The notes under the pieces were generated by a model, which saw only the letters and a list, made by a program, of their open reading frames with translations, did no database searches and was not told the origin of the DNA. Made by a program: the position numbers and the translations under genes. Shown here piece by piece: positions 1-7,347 of a DNA stretch of 7,347 nt (the first letter of the stretch is position 1; the number at the start of each line of letters is the position of its first letter). Source of the stretch: an uncultured Porphyromonadaceae bacterium (GTDB lineage Bacteria; Bacteroidota; Bacteroidia; Bacteroidales; Muribaculaceae); contig URWH01000090.1 in NCBI GenBank assembly GCA_900551515.1, positions 1-7,347 of the forward strand. The letters run 5' to 3'.

Positions 1-109
1 ACAATTGTATTATAATTTAACATTATGTTATCTATTATAAAGAAAGTTACATCAGCCCTGCCGTTAACATTTATTATTAAACAAGCTCTTATTCCTATTC
101 AGCGCTACA
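1..109. other. AT-rich intergenic edge after the fucosidase
   Basis: This stretch lies downstream of the minus-strand fucosidase and is strongly AT-rich. It contains a perfect short inverted repeat, TAACAT-T-ATGTTA, at 18-30, and the palindrome ACAATTGT at 1-8. On the minus strand TAACTTTC (42-49 complement) differs by one base from the Bacteroidetes -7 element TAnnTTTG, but no convincing -33 TTTG precedes it. I see no stable hairpin followed by a T-tract, so the end of the fucosidase transcript is not visible here and the unit may continue to the left. Confidence 0.4.
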
Positions 110-1879
110 TTATCCCTGCCTGGGCGCGAGCAATGTTATTTCCTCTATGCCGGGCACAAATGAGCGTCCGGTATTTTCACCGCAAATTACCATAAAGAAT
201 CTGCCGGACACCGGCTTGTCGAATACGACCTGCTGCGGGATCGGATTGGCGGCTATGTTACCGAACTCGCCGACTACCGGCACCTCGGTCCATTCATGGC
301 CGTCGTCGCTGACCATCACGGAATAACGGTACATGCAGCCTTGACCGGTGTCGACCGACGGCGTATAAACAAAGCCGGCAAACGTCTGAGGATTTTTGAA
401 TTCAAAAAGATATGACGGATTCTTACCTGACCTCACCATACTCAGCACAGGAGCTTCGGCTACGGCAGGATAATCCGGCATATATTCCACCTGTTCGAGA
501 GGCATTGCAACATCGTAAGCTCCGGTGATCGAAGCATGCGGCTCGCCGCGCGACGATGTGACATAAAGACGCAGATCATCGACAGTCACAGGATCGAACA
601 TCAGTATCCGTTTATTTCCGATGGTTGTGCCCGAGGTGATCTTTTGCCATTTGCCGTCAACAAGCCCCAGAACATCAAATGATTCAACGCGCTGACCACT
701 ATCAAGATCCTCCTTCAGAACCACAGTATTGATCTTTGATCCCGGAATACCGGCTTTATTATCCCTAAAATTCCTATTTCTCCATATCCGAAACTTCCAC
801 AGACGCTCAACATCTTCATCAGCTATACGACCATGACGGTCAGGCGGCACATTGAGCAACAGCACCGAATTACGCCCCACCGACTCAAGATATATTTCGG
901 CAAGACGCTTCACCGAATGCGGGTGTTCACGCTCATGCCAGAACCATCCCGGACGGATCGAGACATCTACCTCCGACGGCCACCAGTACAGCTTGTCAGC
1001 GCGGGCAATCAGACTGCGGCTTCCCAGATCCTTCGACATGGCGTCGATGCCGAGCGAGCTGTTGATCGAATCGGAATAGCTGAAAATCGAAGGCACAAGC
1101 GGCGTTACGCTCCATTCGGTTTCGCGACCCTTGCCCCCTTCGTTGCCTACCCACCGCACATCGTCGCCAGTGATCGCAAGCACGGCTTCGGGCTGAAGCC
1201 GGCGCATCGTGTCGCGGAATCGCAGCCAGTCATACACCTGCTTCTTTCCGTTGGGTCCCTCGCCGCAAGCGCCGTCGAACCAAACCTCGTCGATCTTCCC
1301 GTAGTTGGTCAGCAATTCAGTAAGCTGCGCCACAAACATATCGTTGTAGCGCGGTGAATCACCGTAACATTCCGCATTGCGGTCCCATGGCGAGAGATAC
1401 AAGCCAAGTTTCATGCCATACTTGTCACATGAGCTGCGAAGGTCGGCCACAACGTCGCCTTTTCCGTCGCGCCACGGCGAGTTCTTTACCGAATGTTCGG
1501 TTGTAGCCGTAGGCCACAGACAGAATCCGTCATGATGCTTGGCTGTAAGAATGACCATCGAAAAACCTGCATTCTTCAATGCCTGTACCCACTGGTCGGT
1601 GTCAAGGCTGTCGGGGTTGAAAAGCGACGGTGACTCCTTACCGTCGCCCCACTCGCGGTCGGTGAACGTGTTCATGCCGAAATGCAGAAAAGCGGTCAGC
1701 GAACGCTGCTGCCATGCCTTCTGCTGAGGATTGGCCACAAGCTGTCCGGCCATCTCGATTTTCGTTATCGAATCGGCGCCGGCGGGGAATGTCAGCTCCT
1801 TGACATAGCGCTGAGCCACGGCCGAGGGCGCTGCTGAAATTGCTGCGAGCGCGCCTAATAATAAATGTCTTGTTTTCAT
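110..1879 (-). CDS. Exported alpha-L-fucosidase, GH29 (probably subfamily B)
   Basis: This 589-residue enzyme should release terminal alpha-L-fucose from glycans by a retaining mechanism outside the cytoplasm. Residues 1-22 form a signal peptide (K/R, hydrophobic core, cleavage after AVA before Q23); there is no lipobox. The GH29 barrel spans about 45-370, with HFG (66-68), KHHDGF (114-119) and VWFDGA, whose Asp202 is the expected nucleophile. Glu247 in RWVGNE lies 45 residues further on, which fits the acid/base position I recall for GH29-B enzymes; these favour alpha-1,3/1,4 fucose in Lewis-type structures. A beta-sandwich follows (about 380-460), and residues 475-585 resemble an F5/8 type C (CBM32-like) domain. 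The ATG is 8 bases after the sulfatase stop, so the two are probably co-transcribed. Family is secure; subfamily and linkage are inferred from motifs. Confidence 0.93.
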   Translation of the reverse strand: MKTRHLLLGALAAISAAPSAVAQRYVKELTFPAGADSITKIEMAGQLVANPQQKAWQQRSLTAFLHFGMNTFTDREWGDGKESPSLFNPDSLDTDQWVQALKNAGFSMVILTAKHHDGFCLWPTATTEHSVKNSPWRDGKGDVVADLRSSCDKYGMKLGLYLSPWDRNAECYGDSPRYNDMFVAQLTELLTNYGKIDEVWFDGACGEGPNGKKQVYDWLRFRDTMRRLQPEAVLAITGDDVRWVGNEGGKGRETEWSVTPLVPSIFSYSDSINSSLGIDAMSKDLGSRSLIARADKLYWWPSEVDVSIRPGWFWHEREHPHSVKRLAEIYLESVGRNSVLLLNVPPDRHGRIADEDVERLWKFRIWRNRNFRDNKAGIPGSKINTVVLKEDLDSGQRVESFDVLGLVDGKWQKITSGTTIGNKRILMFDPVTVDDLRLYVTSSRGEPHASITGAYDVAMPLEQVEYMPDYPAVAEAPVLSMVRSGKNPSYLFEFKNPQTFAGFVYTPSVDTGQGCMYRYSVMVSDDGHEWTEVPVVGEFGNIAANPIPQQVVFDKPVSGRFFMVICGENTGRSFVPGIEEITLLAPRQG

Positions 1880-1887
1880 GGCGGTTA

Positions 1888-3483
1888 CTATTTTGCCGAC
1901 TGGGGCAGAGGGTATTCAAATCGTATCGGGTCGTCGTAAAGTTCCTGAGCGGCGCGCAGTTTTTCCATCATGCGGGCCGTGACTTCGGCCATGCCGGGCT
2001 GACCGTAGAGATTATGCATCTCCGTCGGATCGGCCTGCAGATCAAAAAGCTCCCATTCATCGATATCGTTGTAAAAGTGAATCAACTTGTAGCGGCTGTC
2101 GCGTACGCCGTAGTGGCGTTTCACGGCATGTTCGGCGGGATATTCGTGGAAATGGTAGTAGAGGCAGTCGCGCCACTGATCGGGATTTTCGCCCCTGAGT
2201 AGGGAAAGCATGGATACGCCCTGCATGTCGGCAGGTATTTCTACGCCGGCGAGATCGAGGAACGTGGGAGCGTAGTCGATGTTCTGTACCATCTGTGGGA
2301 TGTCGCCCGAGGCGTCATAGCCTTCGGGGAGCATCATCACCAGAGGCGTGCGCATCGATTCCTCATACATGAAACGCTTGTCGAACCATCCGTGCTCGCC
2401 CATATAGAAGCCCTGATCGGAAGTGTAGACCACGAGCGTGTTGTCGAGCATGCCGTGGTCACGCAGCCAGTCGAGCACGCGCCCCACGTTTCGGTCGAGC
2501 GAGGCCACTACTTTGGCGTAATCGCGCATGTAGCGCTGGAATTTCCACTCGGCCAGGGCATCGCCGGTGAGCGAGTCGGCATAGAATTTCTCGATTATGG
2601 GATCATAGTGAGCGTTCCAGCGCGCGAGCTGTGCCGAGTCCATGCGCGCGAGCATACCTTCGTAGGAGCGGCGCAGACGGGTTTCGACTCCTGGGCGGAT
2701 CATCTTGTTGTCGTAGACAATGTCCATGTCGTGCGGCGAAGCGATGGCCATCTCCTGCTGTTGAGCGGCCACGCGGCCTTCATAGGTGTCATAGAAATTG
2801 TCGGGCAGGCGGAAGGTCTTGTCCTCGTAAAGCTCAAGGTCGCAGGTGTCGGCGAGCCAGTTGCGGTGAATGGCCTTGTGATGGATCAGAAGGCAGAATG
2901 GCTTGTCGGTATCGCAGCCGTTTTCAAGCCAGTCGAGCGAGCGGTCGGTGATGATGTCGGTGAGATAGCCGTGATACTGCACCGTGTCGCCCGTCTGTTC
3001 GATGAAGTCAGGGTTGTAATAGTCGCCTTGGCCGGGGACTATCGACCACCGGTCGAAGCCTGTCGGGAGCGTGTGCAGGTGCCATTTCCCGAAGATTGCT
3101 GTCTGATACCCGGCCTTCTGGAGATATTTGGGGAAAGTGGGCTGGGAGCCGTCGAAGGTGTCGGTTTCGTTGGAGCGGAAGCCGTTGGTGTGACTGTGCT
3201 TGCCGGTGAGCATGCATGCGCGCGAGGGGCCGCTGAGCGAGTTGGCCACAAAGCTGTTGGTGAAGCGCACGCCGTCGGCGGCTATGCGGTCGAGATTGGG
3301 CGTGGAGATATTTCTCGGATCATAGCAGCTCATCATCTGAGCTGTATGGTCGTCGGTCATTATATAGACGATGTTGGGGCGGCGGGGCTTGGAATCGGGC
3401 TTGGGCGATGTCTGCGAAAGGGCAGGCGAAGCCGTCGCCACGGCGGCGGCACACGTGAGCAGAGAGGCGCTGGAGATTTTCAT
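1888..3483 (-). CDS. Exported S-type sulfatase (S1 family), probably acting on sulfated host glycans
   Basis: This 531-residue formylglycine-dependent sulfatase hydrolyses sulfate esters. Residues 1-23 are a signal peptide with probable cleavage ALS/Q; Cys11 is not in a good lipobox. The signature is S84-G-P-S-R88 followed by LTG (92-94), so the formylglycine would come from serine. That requires an anaerobic radical-SAM maturase (anSME), which is not in the window. Metal ligands are expected at Asp44-Asp45 (MTDDH) and Asp356-Gln357 (TSDQGF); FGKWHL (131-136) supplies the conserved Lys133 and His135. The C-terminal part, with ELFDLQADPTEMHNLYG (478-494), is the usual sulfatase end domain. NSLSGPSRA and the TGKHSHTNGF stretch remind me of S1_11 N-acetylglucosamine-6-O-sulfatases, but this is recollection, not a search. 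It is the first gene of the sulfatase-fucosidase pair. Length and motifs look intact. Confidence 0.93.
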   Translation of the reverse strand: MKISSASLLTCAAAVATASPALSQTSPKPDSKPRRPNIVYIMTDDHTAQMMSCYDPRNISTPNLDRIAADGVRFTNSFVANSLSGPSRACMLTGKHSHTNGFRSNETDTFDGSQPTFPKYLQKAGYQTAIFGKWHLHTLPTGFDRWSIVPGQGDYYNPDFIEQTGDTVQYHGYLTDIITDRSLDWLENGCDTDKPFCLLIHHKAIHRNWLADTCDLELYEDKTFRLPDNFYDTYEGRVAAQQQEMAIASPHDMDIVYDNKMIRPGVETRLRRSYEGMLARMDSAQLARWNAHYDPIIEKFYADSLTGDALAEWKFQRYMRDYAKVVASLDRNVGRVLDWLRDHGMLDNTLVVYTSDQGFYMGEHGWFDKRFMYEESMRTPLVMMLPEGYDASGDIPQMVQNIDYAPTFLDLAGVEIPADMQGVSMLSLLRGENPDQWRDCLYYHFHEYPAEHAVKRHYGVRDSRYKLIHFYNDIDEWELFDLQADPTEMHNLYGQPGMAEVTARMMEKLRAAQELYDDPIRFEYPLPQSAK

Positions 3484-3519
3484 GGCAGGGATGTATATCG
3501 TTTGAATATTAACAATGTG

Positions 3520-3554
3520 CGAATTTACATATTATTCGCCGCTTTGCCAACAAA
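3520..3554 (-). promoter_or_regulatory. Candidate Bacteroidetes-type promoter for the sulfatase-fucosidase unit
   Basis: Read on the minus strand, TAAATTCG (complement of 3520-3527) matches the -7 consensus TAnnTTTG at all but one position. Nineteen bases upstream is TTGG (complement of 3547-3550), a near match to the -33 TTTG, and an exact TTTG lies at 3551-3554. Transcription would start about 30 bases before the ATG at 3483. The bases before the start codon (ATCCCTGCC) contain no Shine-Dalgarno sequence, as is usual in this phylum. This is a consensus match only. Confidence 0.4.
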
Positions 3555-3564
3555 AATGGCAGAT

Positions 3565-3593
3565 ATGTCAGCCGCCGGCTGTCGGAATGTCAG
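3565..3593. repeat. Direct repeat plus inverted repeat in the divergent control region
   Basis: ATGTCAG occurs at 3565-3571 and again at 3587-3593, a 22-base period or about two helical turns. Between and overlapping them lies the inverted repeat CAGCCG-C-CGGCTG (3569-3581). The cluster sits just upstream of the candidate sulfatase promoter and about 100-125 bases upstream of the start predicted for the sigma-54-like dnaK element. It could be a binding site serving either side. The individual motifs are short enough to occur by chance. Confidence 0.3.
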
Positions 3594-3663
3594 TCGCGGT
3601 CGCATCCCGCAGTGTGCTATATATCAACAAAATAACAAGACAACGAACAATAGCTCAACTTTT

Positions 3664-3680
3664 TTGGCATAAAGTTTGTT
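3664..3680 (+). promoter_or_regulatory. Sigma-54-like promoter element upstream of dnaK
   Basis: The sequence TTGGCATAAAGTTTGTT fits the sigma-54 pattern TTGGCAcg-N4-TTGCw in the -24 TTGGCA block, the spacing and the TTG of the -12 block. The GG (3666-3667) is followed after ten bases by GT (3678-3679) where GC is the consensus. Transcription would start near 3691, leaving an A-rich leader of about 57 bases. A competing reading is a Bacteroidetes housekeeping promoter, with TTTG at 3663-3666 and, 19 bases on, TATGACTTG (3686-3694); that -7 is one base too long for TAnnTTTG. Either way the dnaK promoter probably lies in 3660-3695. Confidence 0.4.
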
Positions 3681-3747
3681 TTTACTATGACTTGAAAAAA
3701 ACAACGAAATAATCAAAATTCAAAAAACAACATAAAACTTATTTATT

Positions 3748-5652
<1,905 letters not shown>

Positions 5653-5667
5653 TATTAATATCTGATT

Positions 5668-5844
5668 ATGGACGAAAGAGCTAAAGTTATCGAAGCCATC
5701 CGTAACGCCGGCGAACCGGTCAACGCATCAAAAGTCGCAGAGACCACCGGCCTTGACAAGAAAGTTGTCGACAAAGTTTTCGCGCAACTGAAAAAAGATG
5801 GCACCATAGTTTCGCCAGTGCGTTGCAAATACACCCTCGCCTGA
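5668..5844 (+). CDS. Small stand-alone winged-helix protein, co-transcribed with dnaK
   Basis: This 58-residue protein begins MDERAKVIEAIRNAGEPV and ends SPVRCKYTLA. The sequence reads as a minimal winged helix-turn-helix: helix 1 (about 2-14), helix 2 (NASKVAETTG, 19-28), a recognition-type helix 3 (DKKVVDKVFAQLKKDG, 30-45), then a two-strand wing (46-58) with the distinctive SPVRCKY and a single Cys53. Basic residues in helix 3 and the wing suggest nucleic-acid binding. There is no signal peptide, ligand domain or membrane segment. Only 15 bases separate it from the dnaK stop, no terminator intervenes, and the strong terminator lies 22 bases after its stop, so it is very probably in the dnaK transcript. 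The fold and operon link are inferred from sequence. The target is unknown; a role in heat-shock autoregulation is speculation. I recall similar tiny winged-helix proteins in other anaerobes but cannot confirm it here. Confidence 0.85.
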   Translation: MDERAKVIEAIRNAGEPVNASKVAETTGLDKKVVDKVFAQLKKDGTIVSPVRCKYTLA

Positions 5845-5866
5845 CACAATTCCGACATCACTCTAC

Positions 5867-5908
5867 AAGTGCGGGATCACGGTTCAATCACCCTGATCCC
5901 GCACTTTT
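5867..5908 (+). terminator. Strong intrinsic terminator of the dnaK unit
   Basis: The arms AAGTGCGGGATCA (5867-5879) and TGATCCCGCACTT (5894-5906) pair perfectly over 13 bases. After one C-C mismatch a further GGT/ACC (5881-5883 with 5890-5892) can pair, leaving a six-base loop. The stem runs straight into TTTT and TGTCAT. It begins 22 bases after the stop of the small winged-helix gene. The stem's own A residues give only a short U-tract on the opposite strand, so it acts mainly on the plus strand. Confidence 0.93.
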
Positions 5909-5927
5909 GTCATATCCTCCACTCCTC

Positions 5928-6061
5928 ACGGTGAAATGTTTGCAGCAGATTCAAGATACATTTTCGGCGCCCTCTATGATTTCGCAGGGCAAATCAGGAC
6001 TGTCAGCATCGCCAAGGCCGGTTTTAAAATGGATAACTCCCGGCAACGCAAAATTAATTAA
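5928..6061 (+). pseudogene. Frameshifted fragment of a Fic-domain gene
   Basis: In the frame from ATG 5936 to the TAA at 6059-6061, the peptide contains [10 protein letters not shown] followed by [14 protein letters not shown]. This is the conserved N-terminal part of Fic/Doc-family domains, where members typically read IHR-x-hydrophobic-F-x-x-hydrophobic-Y-[DP]-[FW]-AG-x-[IV]-R-x-V-[ND]-I-[SA]-K. Just upstream the match continues in a different frame: 5928-5951 reads LTVK-type residues then CLQQI, so adding one base at about 5952-5954 restores LQQIHRYIFG. After about 6031 the similarity stops. The catalytic HPFxxGNGR loop is absent, so no AMP-transferase or toxin activity is possible. Only about 35 codons remain, wedged between the dnaK terminator and the ltaE-like terminator. 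Fic identity comes from motif memory; a profile search would settle it. The exact ends of the remnant are uncertain. Confidence 0.65.
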
Positions 6062-6091
6062 ACCCTGTCACAAACCAAATAAGCCCCCCTC

Positions 6092-6122
6092 AAAAAAAGG
6101 ACAACAATGGAATTTGCCGTCC
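6092..6122 (-). terminator. Intrinsic terminator of the threonine aldolase gene
   Basis: On the minus strand GGACGGCAA (complement of 6114-6122) pairs with TTGTTGTCC (complement of 6099-6107) over nine bases, two of them G-U wobbles, with a six-base loop. Seven T residues follow directly (complement of 6092-6098). It lies about 50 bases after the stop of the aldolase gene. The G-U pairs make the equivalent plus-strand hairpin weaker, and there is no T-tract on that side, which supports the minus-strand direction. Confidence 0.75.
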
Positions 6123-6170
6123 ACGTCGGGCGGGGACAGAAAAGATGGTTGAGAAACTGCGGTGAGCGGG

Positions 6171-7208
6171 TTAAAGGATGGCGGAGAGGTGGGTGAGGAG
6201 GTGATCAACGTCGGCTTCCGTTGATGACCAGTCGGTCACAAACCTTACGGCGGTTTCTTTGTCGCCGCGGATGCCCCAGAGTTCAAATGTGACGTGCTCA
6301 CGGAGGCGGTCGATGACGGAGTTGGGGAGCTCGAAAAACTGCTGGTTGGTGGGCGAGTCGACGAGCATGCGTATTCCGCGTGCAAGGAGGCCTTCTTTCA
6401 GCCGGCGGGCGAGGCGCACGCCATAACGGCCGATCTCGAAATACAAGCCGTCGTCAAACAGCGCTTCAAACTGCACGCCGAGCAGACGGCCTTTTGCCAT
6501 GAGGGCGCCGTGACGTTTCACGTGCGAGATGAAGCGTGGCAGAAGCTGAGGCCGCTTTGTCACCACAGCTTCGCCGAAGAGCGTGCCGCATTTGGTGCCT
6601 CCGATGTAAAACACATCGCAGAGCGATGCAAGGTCGGCTGCGGAAAGTTCGCCTTCGGCTGCCGCGAGTCCGTAGGCCAGACGCGCACCGTCGATATACA
6701 GCGGCAGATCATTAGCCCGGCAGACGCCGTAGATTTCTTTGAGTTCATCCTTTGAGTAGAGGGTTCCGAGTTCGGTCGGATAGGAGATGTAGACCATGGC
6801 GGGGCGCACCATGTGTTCCGCCGAGCCGTCGGCATTGAAGTCGTTCATCAGCTCTTCAATCTGTCCGGCACAGATCTTGCCGTCTCGACCTGGAACGGTG
6901 AGCACTTTGTGACCGTCGTTCTCAACAGCACCGGCTTCATGAACATTGATATGCGCAGTGTCGGCGGCGATCACGCCATCACCGCGTCCGATCAGTCGGT
7001 CGATCACCGTGGCATTGGTCTGAGTGCCGCCTTCCAGAAAGAATACTTCGCCTTCGGGGATGCCGAAAGCATCGAGAATCAGCTTCTTTGCTCGGGCGCA
7101 ATGAGCATCGGAGCAATAGCCTGTCGTACGTTCGGAATTGGTCTCAACGAGACGGGAAAGAACAGCCGGATGTGCGCCGGCCATATAATCAGTATCGAAA
7201 TGAACCAT
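6171..7208 (-). CDS. PLP-dependent L-threonine aldolase family enzyme (LtaE-like)
   Basis: This 345-residue cytosolic enzyme belongs to the fold-type I threonine aldolase / beta-eliminating lyase family, which cleaves L-threonine or L-allo-threonine to glycine and acetaldehyde. The glycine-rich cofactor loop is FLEGGTQTN (57-65), and His86 in TAHINVHEAGA is the expected residue stacking on the PLP ring. Asp173 in YIDGARL contacts the pyridine nitrogen, and Lys206 in YIGGTKCG is the Schiff-base lysine. Arg322 in VRFVTDWSSTEADVD is a likely substrate-carboxylate contact. Length is normal. The N-terminus (FDTDYMAGAHPAVL) looks more like the Pseudomonas-type aldolases than E. coli LtaE, so I assign no gene symbol. 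No signal peptide is present. The start fits a -7 element a short distance upstream. It appears monocistronic, with its own terminator and none of its pathway partners next to it. Substrate stereospecificity cannot be read from sequence. Confidence 0.93.
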   Translation of the reverse strand: MVHFDTDYMAGAHPAVLSRLVETNSERTTGYCSDAHCARAKKLILDAFGIPEGEVFFLEGGTQTNATVIDRLIGRGDGVIAADTAHINVHEAGAVENDGHKVLTVPGRDGKICAGQIEELMNDFNADGSAEHMVRPAMVYISYPTELGTLYSKDELKEIYGVCRANDLPLYIDGARLAYGLAAAEGELSAADLASLCDVFYIGGTKCGTLFGEAVVTKRPQLLPRFISHVKRHGALMAKGRLLGVQFEALFDDGLYFEIGRYGVRLARRLKEGLLARGIRMLVDSPTNQQFFELPNSVIDRLREHVTFELWGIRGDKETAVRFVTDWSSTEADVDHLLTHLSAIL

Positions 7209-7224
7209 GACGTCAAAAGTTTCG

Positions 7225-7232
7225 CGAAATTA
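7225..7232 (-). promoter_or_regulatory. Candidate -7 element for the threonine aldolase gene
   Basis: On the minus strand TAATTTCG (complement of 7225-7232) matches TAnnTTTG at all but one position. The mismatch is the same T-to-C change seen in the candidate sulfatase promoter. The -33 region is weak: only TTTA appears, about 22 bases upstream. The leader would be short, roughly 10-15 bases, and contains no Shine-Dalgarno sequence. Confidence 0.35.
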
Positions 7233-7259
7233 CAAATAATTCATGAAACGGCGATAAAT

Positions 7260-7283
7260 TCCGGCGTCTAATGACCCGCCGGA
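7260..7283. repeat. GC-rich inverted repeat upstream of the threonine aldolase gene
   Basis: TCCGGCG (7260-7266) and CGCCGGA (7277-7283) form a perfect seven-base stem around a ten-base loop. On the minus strand it is followed by ATTTATC, a poor T-tract. It could be a second, weaker terminator for an unseen gene to the right, or a protein-binding site just upstream of the aldolase promoter. I cannot choose between these. Confidence 0.45.
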
Positions 7284-7304
7284 TTGCGGATTTGTCTCGT
7301 CCTG

Positions 7305-7330
7305 AAAAAAGTTGACTCCTAACGAGTCAA
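7305..7330 (-). terminator. Intrinsic terminator for a minus-strand gene beyond the window
   Basis: TTGACTC (7312-7318) and GAGTCAA (7324-7330) pair perfectly over seven bases around a five-base loop. Read on the minus strand the hairpin is followed by C and then six T residues (complement of 7305-7310). On the plus strand it is followed only by A residues, so it works on the minus strand. Its gene would lie to the right of position 7347. The stem is short, so moderate confidence. Confidence 0.6.
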
Positions 7331-7347
7331 AAAGATGATAAAATTTC

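Noticed and set aside
1..49. Possible start of a minus-strand gene (ATG complement at 21-23) with a TAACTTTC -7 match at 42-49
   Set aside because: Only seven codons would be visible and no -33 element is found; there is not enough sequence to support it.
2392..3672. A 426-codon plus-strand open frame opposite the sulfatase
   Set aside because: It lies antisense to a sulfatase with intact catalytic motifs, its product resembles no family I know, and codon bias of the real gene explains the lack of stops. It runs past the sulfatase start only by chance.
3484..3747. CIRCE (HrcA operator) or sigma-32 promoter upstream of dnaK
   Set aside because: I looked for TTAGCACTC-N9-GAGTGCTAA and for the sigma-32 consensus and found neither.
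5823..6152. A 109-codon plus-strand open frame across the dnaK terminator and the following gap
   Set aside because: It begins inside the winged-helix gene in another frame and runs through a strong terminator; most of the product is low-complexity. Only its LQQI stretch is meaningful, as part of the frameshifted Fic remnant.
6294..7271. Plus-strand open frames opposite the threonine aldolase gene
   Set aside because: They are antisense to a gene with complete PLP-site residues and show no family features.

Overview
The window looks like a chromosomal segment of a gut-type Bacteroidales bacterium, possibly Muribaculaceae or a relative; the family-level guess is inference. The grounds are a DnaK of Bacteroidetes type ending in DVDFEEVK, A-rich leaders without Shine-Dalgarno sequences, -7 elements close to the Bacteroidetes TAnnTTTG consensus, and an exported sulfatase plus fucosidase suited to host mucin glycans. 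Coding DNA is moderately GC-rich and the gaps are AT-rich.

Layout. Positions 110-3483 (minus strand) hold a two-gene unit: an S-type sulfatase first, then a GH29 alpha-L-fucosidase 8 bases downstream. Both have signal peptides, and together they would remove sulfate and fucose caps from extracellular glycans. No SusC/SusD pair or regulator lies in the window. Positions 3484-3747 are a divergent control region with a candidate Bacteroidetes-type promoter for the sulfatase, a repeat cluster, and a sigma-54-like element in front of dnaK. Positions 3748-5844 (plus strand) are dnaK followed after 15 bases by a 58-residue winged-helix protein; both end at one strong intrinsic terminator (5867-5908).

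Positions 5845-6170 are the gap between convergent units. Besides the two facing terminators it holds a short, frameshifted fragment of a Fic-domain gene (about 5928-6031), which ordinary gene calling would miss. Positions 6171-7208 (minus strand) encode a PLP-dependent threonine aldolase family enzyme with its own terminator (6092-6122). The right edge (7209-7347) holds its probable promoter, a GC-rich inverted repeat, and a minus-strand terminator that probably belongs to a gene beyond the window.

No complete new system is visible. The most interesting items are the Fic remnant, the small DNA-binding protein tied to dnaK, and the possible sigma-54 control of dnaK.
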